A stretch of 52,502 bases of DNA. It comes from Alcanivorax hongdengensis A-11-3. Lineage in GTDB: Bacteria; Pseudomonadota; Gammaproteobacteria; Pseudomonadales; Alcanivoracaceae. Below are positions 1 through 7,598 of the stretch, one piece after another. The notes beneath the pieces were generated by a model. That model was not told where the DNA came from. It saw only the letters and a list, made by a program, of their open reading frames with translations, and searched no databases. Position numbers and translations under genes: made by a program. Numbering within the stretch: position 1 is the first letter of the stretch; each line of letters starts with the position of its first letter. The DNA lies in NCBI RefSeq assembly GCF_000300995.1, contig NZ_AMRJ01000024.1, positions 1-52,502 of the forward strand, written 5' to 3'.

Positions 1-807
1 GACACAGAGTTTTGAACACCCTCCCTCAAGAATACCCTTACTCAGAAGGGCATATTTTGATAGAGCACCACTTTCACAATAGCATTCACTGAAAAAACTA
101 TGCTCAACTTCCGGATCATAGACAATGTCTTGAAGAAACAGATCTGACAGCGATCGCAATGTGGTTTGTATATCGCTTTTATACCTTGCCTTTGGGTAAC
201 CAACGAGGCGAGAGGAAAGCTTGTTAGGAAGCTGAGTTTCGCCTGAAACCAAAAACCTATTTATTCTTTTTTCTTTTATTCCATCCGCGGAAAGAAGCTG
301 CCATGCTAAATTAAAATTCCCCTTGAGAACCTCTAGACTTTCAAAAACAAGAGCCTTCCCATCAAGAAAAGATACTCCGTCTTGCCTAGATGCCAAAAAG
401 GCAACAAGCTGCTTTCCGTTAGATAAAATTGCGACAGGGGTCCCCCGCTGAGAACAGTAAAAATGAACCTGATTTATCGCCTTTTCTGTATCAGCACTCA
501 ATCGAGCCAGCGATCTAACATCAGTAACTAATTTTTTAGAGACTCCAGCTGGAATCTCAAAGTGCAAACCTTCTCTTTTGGCTTCCAGAATAGCGAACCG
601 CCGAGGCTTTCCCAGCTCATAGTCAGTAAACTTTTTATCCTCGGAATTCTCGATCTCTATCTCGCTTTCTCGGCACCAGCCAAAGCATTCAAAGAGAATC
701 CTATCAATAATATGAAATCTTGTCTGAGCCTCATTTAAATCCGAATCATCATTCAAACTTTCAATCAAATCATCTAATGCTTTTTCACCTTGAGCGAGAG
801 ATAGCAT
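1..807 (-). CDS. Putative PD-(D/E)XK nuclease-domain protein, N-terminal part (cut by window edge)
   Basis: An open frame runs 269 codons from the ATG at 807 to the window edge without a stop. A good ribosome site (AAAGGAGAGG) precedes the ATG. Around residues 30-80 are the signature elements of a type I restriction-enzyme-like N-terminal nuclease fold: a helix with IIDRIL, then GW, then T-D62-Y, then a strand ILE75-A-K77 followed by REG and FEIP. The D...EAK spacing is the PD-(D/E)XK core. Proteins with this start are often large defence or restriction proteins with an NTPase or helicase further on; that part lies outside the window. Residues 215-265 do not match a domain I can name. Base composition is much more AT-rich than the rest (one line near 240-300 is about 37% GC), which suggests horizontal transfer. 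The nuclease assignment is from motif reading; a defence role is inference. Confidence 0.6.
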   Translation of the reverse strand, partial: MLSLAQGEKALDDLIESLNDDSDLNEAQTRFHIIDRILFECFGWCRESEIEIENSEDKKFTDYELGKPRRFAILEAKREGLHFEIPAGVSKKLVTDVRSLARLSADTEKAINQVHFYCSQRGTPVAILSNGKQLVAFLASRQDGVSFLDGKALVFESLEVLKGNFNLAWQLLSADGIKEKRINRFLVSGETQLPNKLSSRLVGYPKARYKSDIQTTLRSLSDLFLQDIVYDPEVEHSFFSECYCESGALSKYALLSKGILEGGCSKLCV

Positions 808-931
808 TTCCTCTCCTTTCCCCTCGATTCTAAATTTAAGGTCATACTATCCTGTTTGACCGGTTGTTATTTCTTATTCAGCTCCGAATCTACACAATCC
901 TGGCCAACATGGAAACGCGCAGGGAAGGCAT

Positions 932-1056
932 TTGATAATTGATAGTTGAGAATTGATAGCTAAAAGGCCAAACCCGGAGCGGGATTCAGCCTTCTAGCGT
1001 CCAGCATCACCGTGACTGCGGTTTTCGTTATCAATTATCCATTATCAACTATCAAT
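932..1056. repeat. AT-rich inverted repeat, 29-nt arms
   Basis: Arms at 932-960 and 1028-1056 match in 24 of 29 positions when one is reverse-complemented; both are built from TTGATA/AATTGATA units. The 67-nt centre is GC-richer. The right arm contains the stop codon of the isomerase gene ending at 1052. The rest of 808-1051 shows no gene. The element sits at the join between the AT-rich DNA and the host-like DNA. Confidence 0.7.
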
Positions 1057-1642
1057 TCCCTTTCACCGCCTCTTCCACAAAATCCAGGCGATCCTGGCCG
1101 AAGAACATCTCATTGCCCACGAACATCGTCGGCGCTCCGAACACACCGCGCTTCACCGCCGCTTCGGTATTGGCCTTGAGCTGTTCTTTCACTTCATCAC
1201 TGGCGGCCTTTTCCAGCCAGGCCTGTGCATCCAGGCCGGCGTCGGTGAGCACGCGGGTGATTTCTTCCGGCTCGGACAGTTTGCAGGGCTCGCGCCACAT
1301 GGCGTTGTAAAGGGCGGTGATCACGGCATCCTGTTCCGGGGTGCCGATGGCAGCGGTGATGATGCGCATGGGGGTGATGGTGTTCACCGGGAAGTGGGGG
1401 TTCATGGTCAGCGGCACCTGGTAGCGCGCGGAATAGCGGGCCAGGTCGCGCATCATGTACATGCCTTTGGCGGGCACGGCGCCGGGCGGGTGGTTGCCGG
1501 TGGCCTTGAAGATACCGCCCAGCAGGACAGGGATGTAGACCAGTTCGGCACCGGTGCGCTCGCTCAGGGCGGGTAGCTGGCTCCAGGCCAGGTAGGCAGT
1601 GGGGCTGCCCACGTCGAAGAGGAATTCGATTTTTGGGGTCAT
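1052..1642 (-). CDS. DsbA-family 2-hydroxychromene-2-carboxylate isomerase-like protein
   Basis: A 196-residue protein of the thioredoxin-fold, kappa-class glutathione transferase/HCCA isomerase family. The N-terminal strand ends in FDVGS13PTAYL, where Ser13 is in the position that activates glutathione in this family. The C-terminal thioredoxin-fold signature GVFGAPTMFV and the GQDRLD motif near residues 165-185 are intact. Length is normal for the family. HCCA isomerase works in naphthalene-type aromatic degradation, but no other naphthalene genes are nearby, so the real substrate is unknown and a general glutathione-dependent role is equally possible. The start has a ribosome site AAAGGAAAAACCC directly upstream. 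The stop codon lies inside an AT-rich inverted repeat. Confidence 0.85.
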   Translation of the reverse strand: MTPKIEFLFDVGSPTAYLAWSQLPALSERTGAELVYIPVLLGGIFKATGNHPPGAVPAKGMYMMRDLARYSARYQVPLTMNPHFPVNTITPMRIITAAIGTPEQDAVITALYNAMWREPCKLSEPEEITRVLTDAGLDAQAWLEKAASDEVKEQLKANTEAAVKRGVFGAPTMFVGNEMFFGQDRLDFVEEAVKGN

Positions 1643-1665
1643 GGGTTTTTCCTTTCAAGTTGTCT

Positions 1666-1730
1666 CGTAGGAGCGACGCTTGAGTCGCGAAGCCAGCGGT
1701 GGAATTCGCGACTCAAGCGTCGCTCCTACG
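1666..1730. repeat. REP-like palindrome, perfect 25-bp arms
   Basis: Perfect inverted repeat with arms 1666-1690 and 1706-1730 and a 15-nt loop. The arm begins CGTAGGAGCG and includes TCGCGA, which is the layout of Pseudomonas-type REP sequences. It lies between two genes on the minus strand, downstream of the SDR gene at 1760-2485. Related copies are at 6658-6713 and 8877-8946. Confidence 0.85.
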
Positions 1731-1759
1731 GCGGGTTCTATTTCGAGGTGTCGCGTTGC

Positions 1760-2485
1760 TTAAAACGTTTCCATCCACGGGCGCAGGTCGATTTCGTGGG
1801 TCCAGGCGTCGCGGGGTTGTTGGTGGAGCATCCAGTAGGTGTCGGCGATATGGGCCGGGTTGAGGATGCCGTCCTGCTCTTTTTTGGCGTACATGGCCGG
1901 AAAGTTGTCGCGGATGAAGGCGGTGTCGATGGCGCCGTCGATGATCGGATGCGCCACATGGATGCCCTCGGGCCCCAGCTCCCGGGCCAGGCTCTGGGCC
2001 AGCGCCCGCAGGGCGAACTTGGCGCCGGCAAAGGCGGAGAAGCCCCGGCCGCCACGCAGGGAGGCGGTGGCACCGGTGAAGATGATGGTGCCTTTGCCGC
2101 GCGGCACCATCACCCGTGCCGCTTCCCGGCCGGTGAGAAAGCCCGCGAAGGCAGCCATTTCCCAGACCTTGCGGTAGACCCGGGCGGTGGTTTCCCGGAT
2201 CGGGAACAACACATTGGCGCCGATGTTGAACACCACCACCTCGATGGGCCCCACCTCGTTTTCGATGGTATCGAACAGCGACACCATCTGCGCCTCGTCA
2301 CGGGCATCACAGCCGAAGGCCCGGGCCCGGCCGCCGGCGTCTTCGATGTCTTGCACCAGTGGCGCCAGGGCCGCTTCGCGGCGCCGTGTTACGCAGGCGA
2401 CAAACCCCTCGCGGGCAAAGCGCTTGGCAATGGCACCGCCGGTGGCATCCCCGGCACCGATCACCAGAACAACAGGCGCGCTCAT
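1760..2485 (-). CDS. SDR-family oxidoreductase with Phe at the catalytic Tyr position
   Basis: A 241-residue short-chain dehydrogenase/reductase. The nucleotide-binding turn is GAGDATGGAIA, a relaxed form of TGxxxGIG. Where a classical SDR has YxxxK the protein reads FAGAK, so the catalytic tyrosine is phenylalanine; the upstream serine is also not obvious (FTGATAS). The C-terminus EIDLRPWME is characteristic of a recognised SDR subgroup, so this is a stable variant and not a random mutation. Activity as a classical dehydrogenase is doubtful; substrate unknown. Ribosome site GGAGAG precedes the ATG. It is divergent from the HxlR regulator at 2583, with two inverted repeats in the shared promoter, which suggests direct control by that regulator. 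Confidence 0.85.
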   Translation of the reverse strand: MSAPVVLVIGAGDATGGAIAKRFAREGFVACVTRRREAALAPLVQDIEDAGGRARAFGCDARDEAQMVSLFDTIENEVGPIEVVVFNIGANVLFPIRETTARVYRKVWEMAAFAGFLTGREAARVMVPRGKGTIIFTGATASLRGGRGFSAFAGAKFALRALAQSLARELGPEGIHVAHPIIDGAIDTAFIRDNFPAMYAKKEQDGILNPAHIADTYWMLHQQPRDAWTHEIDLRPWMETF

Positions 2486-2499
2486 GGCTCTCTCCAGTC

Positions 2500-2542
2500 A
2501 GTTCTATTTTGGAACTAAATAGTGGGTTCTTTTTGGGAACCC
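2500..2542. promoter_or_regulatory. Two tandem operator-like inverted repeats between SDR and HxlR genes
   Basis: AGTTC-N7-GAACT at 2500-2516 and GGGTTC-N7-GAACCC at 2524-2542. Both have a 7-nt, T-rich spacer, and their centres are 25 bp apart. They lie in the 97-bp gap between divergent genes, so they are likely binding sites for the HxlR protein acting on both promoters. Confidence 0.6.
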
Positions 2543-2582
2543 GTCAAGCGGGTATCATGATGGCACCACTTCGGAGGTTTTC

Positions 2583-3056
2583 ATGCGCTGGCAAGACATT
2601 GATCAACAGCCCTGTTCCCTGGCCCGCACCCTGGCCATCGTCGGCGACCGCTGGACACTGCTGGTGCTGCGCGACTGCTTTCTGGGCGTGCGCCGGTTCG
2701 AGCAGTTTCAGGAACGGCTGGGCGTCACCCGCCATGTGCTCAGTGACCGCCTTCGCAAGCTGCAAGAGGGCGGCATTCTCGACAAGGTGGCCTACCAGGA
2801 ACGCCCGCGCCGGGAGGAATACCGGCTCACCGCCAGAGGGCGGGATCTGTATCCGGTGATCGTGCATCTGGCCCAGTGGGGCGATACCTACCTGGCCGGT
2901 GAAGAAGGCCCGCCGCTGGTGCGCATCCACCGTCAGTGCGGTGAGCCGCTGGCGGCGCAGCTGCAATGCGGCCACTGTGGTGAAACCGTGGCGGCCCGGG
3001 ACATTCGCGTGGAGGAAAACCCGTATTGGGCGGGGGAAATTCTAATTAATAATTAA
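2583..3056 (+). CDS. HxlR-family winged-helix transcriptional regulator
   Basis: A 157-residue regulator. The HxlR pattern is clear: C-SLARTLAIVGDRWTLLVLRDCF near residues 11-35, then a helix-turn-helix (QERLGVTRHVLSDRLRKLQ) and a wing with RREEYRLTARG. Cysteines in the N-terminal region and a C-terminal CGHCGE pair (residues 130-135) could sense redox or metal state, as some HxlR members use cysteines; that is inference. Ribosome site CGGAGG precedes the ATG. It probably controls the divergent SDR gene. The last residues (LINN) and the stop codon are encoded by the arm of an AT-rich inverted repeat, so its C-terminus seems to have been reshaped by repeat insertion. Confidence 0.9.
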   Translation: MRWQDIDQQPCSLARTLAIVGDRWTLLVLRDCFLGVRRFEQFQERLGVTRHVLSDRLRKLQEGGILDKVAYQERPRREEYRLTARGRDLYPVIVHLAQWGDTYLAGEEGPPLVRIHRQCGEPLAAQLQCGHCGETVAARDIRVEENPYWAGEILINN

Positions 3057-3202
3057 TAGTTAATAATGAATAACGCGCGAACAAGACCCCTGGTGTTCGT
3101 AACCACAGAGGCCGCGCTCAGACGTCTGGGCGCGGCCTCTGTGGTTGAAAACCTGAAACGCGCTCGCGCGCGTTATTAACTATTCATTATTCACTATTAA
3201 TT
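3044..3202. repeat. Nested inverted repeat spanning two converging gene ends
   Basis: Outer AT-rich arms 3044-3079 and 3167-3202 match in about 30 of 36 positions, each ending in ACGCGCG at the inner side. Inside lies a 46-bp almost perfect palindrome (3101-3146). The outer arms hold the stop codons of both hxlR-like (3056) and lysR-like (3180) genes. Confidence 0.8.
3101..3146. terminator. 46-bp palindrome, possible bidirectional terminator
   Basis: Arms 3101-3117 and 3130-3146 are perfect 17-bp complements, and the centre contains CAGACGTCTG, itself a palindrome; only two central positions break the symmetry of the whole 46 bp. It sits between converging genes, so it may stop transcription from both sides, although there is no T-run directly after the stem. 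Confidence 0.5.
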
Positions 3203-4106
3203 GCTTTTGCTGCTCTTTCAATAGCGCCAACACCCGCTGGCGCAGCCAGCTGTGGCCCGGATCGGCGCTTTGGTCCCGGTGCCAGTACAGGTGCATTTCC
3301 AGCCCCGGCAGATCACCGGGGAACGCCTTGAGGATCAGCCCCTGGCGATCCAGCTGGCCGGCCAGGGTGGCCGGCATGGTCAGCAGCAGGTCGGTTTGCT
3401 GCACGGTGCTGATGGCCGCCTGGTAATGCTGGCAGCGCAAGCGGATGTGCCGTCGATAGCCCTGTCGGGCCAGGCCGAAATCCTCCAGCCCGGGCCCTTC
3501 CCGTCGGGACGACACCAGCACATGCTGGGCGGCCAGGTAGGCGGGCAGATCCAGCCCCGCCGCCAGCGGGTGGGATTCACGCATCATCACCACCAGCGGC
3601 CCGCTGAGCACGGCCTGGTGTTCGATGGCTTCCGGCAGCGCCAGCATCACGTCACAGGCCAGGTCGAGACGGCCGCTGGCCAGTTCGGTGGCCATCTGCC
3701 GGCGGCTCACGGTCAGTGACTGCAGGCGAATGCCCGGCGCCTCGTCCATGAACTGACTCATCAGCGCCGGCAGCAGGCGCCCTTCCAGCCCGTCACGCAG
3801 GCCCAGCACGAAGGTGCGCTCCGCCTCACTGGCATCAAAACCGCCCTCTTCGCTCAGGCAGCGCTGAAACCCGCCCAGGGCATGTCGCACCGGGCTGATC
3901 ATGGCGCGGGCACGTACCGTGGGCACCATGCGTGCGCCTTGACGCACGAACAGCGGGTCGTCCAGGCGATCACGCAGACGCCCCAGGGCATGGCTCACCG
4001 CCGGCTGGGTCAGGTTGAGCACGCGGGCGGCCCGGGTCAGCGAGCCTTCGGTGTAGATGGCGTCAAATACCACGAACAGGTTGAGGTCGAAGCGCGAAAC
4101 ATGCAT
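3180..4106 (-). CDS. LysR-family transcriptional regulator
   Basis: A 308-residue LysR-type regulator. The N-terminal helix-turn-helix reads ARVLNLTQPAVSHALGRLR (about residues 27-45) followed by DDPLFVRQG, the usual wing of the family. Residues 90-300 form the periplasmic-binding-like effector domain. The N-terminal sequence MHVSRFDLNLFVVFDAIY is typical of the NodD/LeuO-like group. It is divergent from the SDR gene at 4200, only 93 bp apart, so it likely regulates that SDR/phosphatase unit. Its last residues (IVNNE) and stop codon lie in an AT-rich repeat arm, like those of the converging hxlR-type gene. Confidence 0.92.
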   Translation of the reverse strand: MHVSRFDLNLFVVFDAIYTEGSLTRAARVLNLTQPAVSHALGRLRDRLDDPLFVRQGARMVPTVRARAMISPVRHALGGFQRCLSEEGGFDASEAERTFVLGLRDGLEGRLLPALMSQFMDEAPGIRLQSLTVSRRQMATELASGRLDLACDVMLALPEAIEHQAVLSGPLVVMMRESHPLAAGLDLPAYLAAQHVLVSSRREGPGLEDFGLARQGYRRHIRLRCQHYQAAISTVQQTDLLLTMPATLAGQLDRQGLILKAFPGDLPGLEMHLYWHRDQSADPGHSWLRQRVLALLKEQQKQLIVNNE

Positions 4107-4199
4107 CAGACTAATCCGGAATTATTGTGATGATTCATTGGATTTATTGAAACGCCCTCCCTAGCATCGGTCAATGGGCTTATTCCATTCACCAACGGC

Positions 4200-5042
4200 A
4201 TGAATGATTTCACTATGACGGCATCACAACGGGTATTGATCACCGGCGGCGCCTCCGGGCTGGGGCGTGCCATGGCGGAAAGCTGGCTGCGCGATGGCGC
4301 CCGGGTACTGATAGGCGACGTGAATGAAGCCCGGGGCAAAGAGACCCTGGCGGCGCTGGCCGACCTGCCCGGCACGCTGGAATTCATTCACCTGGATGTG
4401 CGTGATGCCGCCAGTCTCAACCATGTCCGTGAATGGCTGGAACAGCACTGGGGCGGGCTGGATGTGCTGGTCAACAATGCCGGCGTGGCCGCCGCCGCGC
4501 GCATCGACCGGGGCGACATGGCGGACTGGGACTGGATCTTCGATATCAACGTGAAAGGCGTGGTGCGCGGCTGCAAGGTGTTCGTGCCGCTGATGAAACG
4601 CCAGGGCCAGGGCCATATCGTCAATATCGCCTCGCTGGCCGGCCTGCTCAACGCGCCGGTGATGGGCAGCTACAACGTCACCAAGGCCGGCGTCATCGCC
4701 CTGTCGGAAACCCTGCGCTACGAGCTGGCACCCTATGGCATTCACACCACGGTGGTGTGCCCCGGCTTTTTCCGCACCAACCTGCACGAATCCATGCGCA
4801 CGCCGGAGCCGGGCATGATCGAAACCGTGGACAAGCTGCTCTCCAGCAACGAGCTCACCGCCGCGCAGATTGCCGACATGATCAAAAAGGCGGTGGCTCG
4901 CCGGCAGTTCTTCCTGCTGCCACACAAGAGCGGCCGCCGGGCCTACTGGTTCAAGCGCTTTCTGCCGCCGGTGTTCGGTCGCATCATGCTGAAGGGCGCC
5001 GACCGCATGAAGCGTAAACTGGAAAACGCCGAGAACGCCTGA
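4200..5042 (+). CDS. SDR-family NAD(P)-dependent oxidoreductase
   Basis: A 280-residue classical SDR. The Rossmann motif TGGASGLGRAMA is near residue 17, NNAGVA near residue 98, the catalytic serine in NIASLAG and the catalytic YNVTK near residue 160. The C-terminal extension of about 40 basic residues (PHKSGRRAYWFKRFLPP) goes beyond the core and may associate with membrane; similar tails occur in SDRs acting on lipids. An in-frame ATG at 4215 is an alternative start; neither has a strong ribosome site. Its stop overlaps the next gene's start (TGATG), so it is co-translated with the histidine phosphatase. The divergent LysR gene is the likely regulator. Confidence 0.9.
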   Translation: MNDFTMTASQRVLITGGASGLGRAMAESWLRDGARVLIGDVNEARGKETLAALADLPGTLEFIHLDVRDAASLNHVREWLEQHWGGLDVLVNNAGVAAAARIDRGDMADWDWIFDINVKGVVRGCKVFVPLMKRQGQGHIVNIASLAGLLNAPVMGSYNVTKAGVIALSETLRYELAPYGIHTTVVCPGFFRTNLHESMRTPEPGMIETVDKLLSSNELTAAQIADMIKKAVARRQFFLLPHKSGRRAYWFKRFLPPVFGRIMLKGADRMKRKLENAENA

Positions 5043-5719
5043 TGCCAGTGATCTATCTGATCCGCCACGGCCAGGCCAGTTTTGGCAAGGCCGATTACGA
5101 TCAGCTGTCCGAGGCCGGCTGGGAACAGAGCCGCATTCTCGGTCGCGCCCTGCAGAACCAGCAGCTGGGCCTGCCCCGGGCGATCTGTGGCACCATGCGC
5201 CGGCACCGGGAAACCGCCGAAGCGACCCTGGCCGAGCTGGGCCTGCCCAGGGACTGGCACACCGATACCGGTTTCAATGAATACAACCATGAAGCCCTGC
5301 TGGCCGTGGACTGGCCGCTGGCCAGCGACCGCACGGCCCTGGCCCAATGGCTCAGCCAGCAGGACAACCCGCGCAAGGTGTTCCAGGCGCGCTTCGAGCA
5401 GGCCCTGCGCCGCTGGCAGCGGGGCGAGGGTGACTACCCGGAAAGCTGGCCTGCCTTTCGCGAACGGGTGCTGGCAAGCACCTACTCCCTGGGCAACACC
5501 CTGAGTAGCGGCGACAGCGCCCTGGTATTCACCTCCGGCGGCGCCATCAGTGTGATCATCCAGCATCTGATGGCGCTGGATGACGAGGCACTGATCACCT
5601 ACAACCGCAACCTGATCAACACCAGTGTGACCCGCCTGCTTGTGAATGCCGGCAAGCTGCGGCTAGTCTCGATCAACGAGCACCTGCATCTGCCGAGCGA
5701 GCAGGTCACGTATCGCTAG
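5042..5719 (+). CDS. Histidine phosphatase family protein
   Basis: A 225-residue phosphoglycerate mutase-like phosphatase. The catalytic motif LIRHGQASFG is at residues 6-15, with the phospho-accepting histidine in RHG. Later conserved parts include the RHRETAEATL stretch (second arginine, about residue 54) and the E in NEYNHE. The second catalytic histidine, normally in a SHGG/VTHG motif, aligns with VFTSGGAIS (about residue 160), where Ser replaces His; some members diverge here, but it may reduce activity. Translational overlap with the upstream SDR indicates an operon. Substrate unknown. Confidence 0.85.
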   Translation: MPVIYLIRHGQASFGKADYDQLSEAGWEQSRILGRALQNQQLGLPRAICGTMRRHRETAEATLAELGLPRDWHTDTGFNEYNHEALLAVDWPLASDRTALAQWLSQQDNPRKVFQARFEQALRRWQRGEGDYPESWPAFRERVLASTYSLGNTLSSGDSALVFTSGGAISVIIQHLMALDDEALITYNRNLINTSVTRLLVNAGKLRLVSINEHLHLPSEQVTYR

Positions 5720-5729
5720 AACATTTTTC

Positions 5730-5858
5730 ACCACAGAGAGCACAGAGAACACAAAGAGGAGAATCTCTCCACCCGAACGCTTTTCTTTCCTTTTCAGTCT
5801 TGAAGGATTTGGAAGCGTCAATCCGGGCCTGTTGTTTAGACGCTGTGATCTCTGTGGT
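5730..5858. repeat. CCACAGAG-type dispersed repeat with inverted ends
   Basis: Arms ACCACAGAG (5730-5738) and CTCTGTGGT (5850-5858) bound a short intergenic stretch that also holds several CACAGAG units in direct orientation. The same arm sequence starts the 46-bp palindrome at 3101, so both belong to one repeat family. It lies between two plus-strand genes. Confidence 0.5.
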
Positions 5859-5886
5859 CATAATCCATACACGCAAGGGGATAACC

Positions 5887-6639
5887 ATGCCGACACGCCA
5901 AAACATTCTGATTACCGGTGCCAGTTCCGGCCTGGGTGAGGGCATGGCCCGCCTGTTTGCTGCCATGGGCCGCAACCTGGCCCTGTGTGCCCGCCGAGTG
6001 GAAAAACTGGAGGCGCTGAAAAAGGAACTGGAAGACAAACACCCGGACATCCAGGTGCTGATCAAGCCGCTGGACGTGAACGACTACGATCAGGTATTCG
6101 CGGTATTCGATGCCTTCCGCACGGAAATGAATGGCATTGATCGCATTATCGTCAACGCCGGCCTGGGCAAGGGCCAACCGCTGGGCACCGGGTATTTCTA
6201 TGCCAACCGGCAGACGGCGGAAACCAACTTTGTGGCGGCGCTGGCCCAGTGCGAAGCGGCCATGGAAATTTTTCGCGCCCAGAACGCCGGCCACCTGGTG
6301 ATGATTTCCTCCATCAGCGCCATGCGTGGCATGAAGAAAAACCTCACCACCTACGCGGCCACCAAGGCCGGCGTGGCCGCACTGGCGGAAGGCCTGCAGG
6401 TGGAGCTGATGGACTCACCGATCCAGGTGAGCATCATCTACCCGGGCTTCATCCGTTCGGAAATCAACGAGAAAGTGAAGAACACGCCCTTCATGGTCGA
6501 TACGGAAACCGGCTGCAAGGCGCTGGTCAAAGCCATCGAGAAGGAGCCGGCCAAGGCATCGGTGCCGCCCTGGCCCTGGACGGTGATGGGCTTTGCCATG
6601 CGGCACCTGCCCCTGAAAGTGGTCGGCAAGATGATGTAG
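5887..6639 (+). CDS. SDR-family NAD(P)-dependent oxidoreductase
   Basis: A 250-residue classical SDR. It shows TGASSGLGEGMA (residues 9-20), the NAG motif in VNAGLGKG, catalytic Ser in ISSISAM and YAATK with the catalytic tyrosine and lysine near residues 156-160. The C-terminus carries a hydrophobic tail (WPWTVMGFAMRHLPL) seen in SDRs related to fatty-acid or steroid metabolism. The ATG at 5887 was chosen over upstream in-frame codons because of the ribosome site AAGGGG eight bases before it and the alignment with family N-termini. It stands alone, with a repeat before and a REP-like hairpin after it. Substrate unknown. Confidence 0.9.
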   Translation: MPTRQNILITGASSGLGEGMARLFAAMGRNLALCARRVEKLEALKKELEDKHPDIQVLIKPLDVNDYDQVFAVFDAFRTEMNGIDRIIVNAGLGKGQPLGTGYFYANRQTAETNFVAALAQCEAAMEIFRAQNAGHLVMISSISAMRGMKKNLTTYAATKAGVAALAEGLQVELMDSPIQVSIIYPGFIRSEINEKVKNTPFMVDTETGCKALVKAIEKEPAKASVPPWPWTVMGFAMRHLPLKVVGKMM

Positions 6640-6657
6640 GGCCGACCAGTATCGTGA

Positions 6658-6713
6658 GTGGGAGCGTGCCGGGTCGCGAATGAGGCCCTTCGCGTGCAGG
6701 CACGCTCCTACAC
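6658..6713. repeat. REP-like imperfect palindrome
   Basis: Left arm begins GTGGGAGCGTGCC (6658) and the right arm ends GGCACGCTCCTACAC (6713), with TCGCGAA facing TTCGCG inside. It is the degenerate member of the REP-like family and lies between converging genes (SDR and the MCE-protein gene). Confidence 0.75.
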
Positions 6714-6755
6714 CCCCACTTCGGAAAATGTTTGCTGCCGTCGGCGGTCAGCCGG

Positions 6756-7598
6756 CTATTTCCATTTCATCACCGGTGCCCACTCCAGCCAGTCGTCCTC
6801 GGCATGGCGATGCAGGCTGAAGCGCTGCCCGGCCTTGGCCAGCGGCCCGGGTTCCGGCGGGGTGGCAAAACTGACGCCACCGCGCAGCAGGTTTTCCAGG
6901 GAGCTGGCCTGCACTTCCGCCCCCTTGAACAAGCCGATGTCCACGGTCAGGCCGGAGCTGTTCCAGAACTCACTGTTGCTGCGCACCAGCTTGGCATACT
7001 GGCGCTGCACAATGGCTTCGATTTCCACAAAGCGGCCATCGTCACTGATGTGGCTCTCACCGATGGTGCCCACCTGCAGATCCCGATAGTAGATGTGCCG
7101 GCCCTCTTTGAGCGAGCCCACCCGGTCTGCCACCAGGGTCAGCTTGAGGCCGGTATCCGGTTGCTGCTCCGGGGGCGCCTCCAGCCCCTTGAATGTCTTT
7201 TTCGGCTCGCCATCGCCGGGCTTCACCGCAATGTATTTGCCGGACACCAGGGTATCCAGGTTACGGGCGCCGGCGATGCCCAGCTGCGGTTTGACGATCC
7301 AGAAACGGCTGTTCTCCCGGGCCAGTTTTTCCGCATCCCGGTTGAGGCTGGCGTGGACCTTCACATGCTTGAGGTCGTCATCAAGCACGATTTCATCAAC
7401 GCTGCCCACCGGCACCCCCCGATAACGCAACTCCACCCCGGGCTTGATGCCGGCGCCGTTGTCAAAACGGATGACAATCTGCACATCACGCTGCAGCAAC
7501 TGGTCGTACAGCAACCAGCCGGCCACCAGCAGGCTCAGCAAGGGCACCAGCCAGATCGGTGAGGGCCAGCGTGAATGCTTCACTTCAGGAGTTTCCAT
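6756..7598 (-). CDS. PqiB-like MCE-domain protein with two MCE domains
   Basis: A 280-residue protein with one N-terminal membrane helix (IWLVPLLSLLVAGWLLY, about 16-32) and two MCE repeats: the first starting at VQIVIRFDNGAGIKPG (about 40), the second at LKLTLVADRVGSLKEG (about 155). PqiB/LetB proteins form periplasmic tunnels carrying lipids between inner and outer membranes; PqiB normally has three MCE domains plus a long helical C-terminus, LetB seven. This one ends after the second domain and is half the usual length, yet the frame is intact. The ATG at 7598 has ribosome site GGAAGG. It overlaps the upstream PqiA-domain gene by 14 bp, so the three genes (8710 to 6756) form one operon. 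No PqiC lipoprotein gene follows. Confidence 0.87.
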   Translation of the reverse strand: METPEVKHSRWPSPIWLVPLLSLLVAGWLLYDQLLQRDVQIVIRFDNGAGIKPGVELRYRGVPVGSVDEIVLDDDLKHVKVHASLNRDAEKLARENSRFWIVKPQLGIAGARNLDTLVSGKYIAVKPGDGEPKKTFKGLEAPPEQQPDTGLKLTLVADRVGSLKEGRHIYYRDLQVGTIGESHISDDGRFVEIEAIVQRQYAKLVRSNSEFWNSSGLTVDIGLFKGAEVQASSLENLLRGGVSFATPPEPGPLAKAGQRFSLHRHAEDDWLEWAPVMKWK

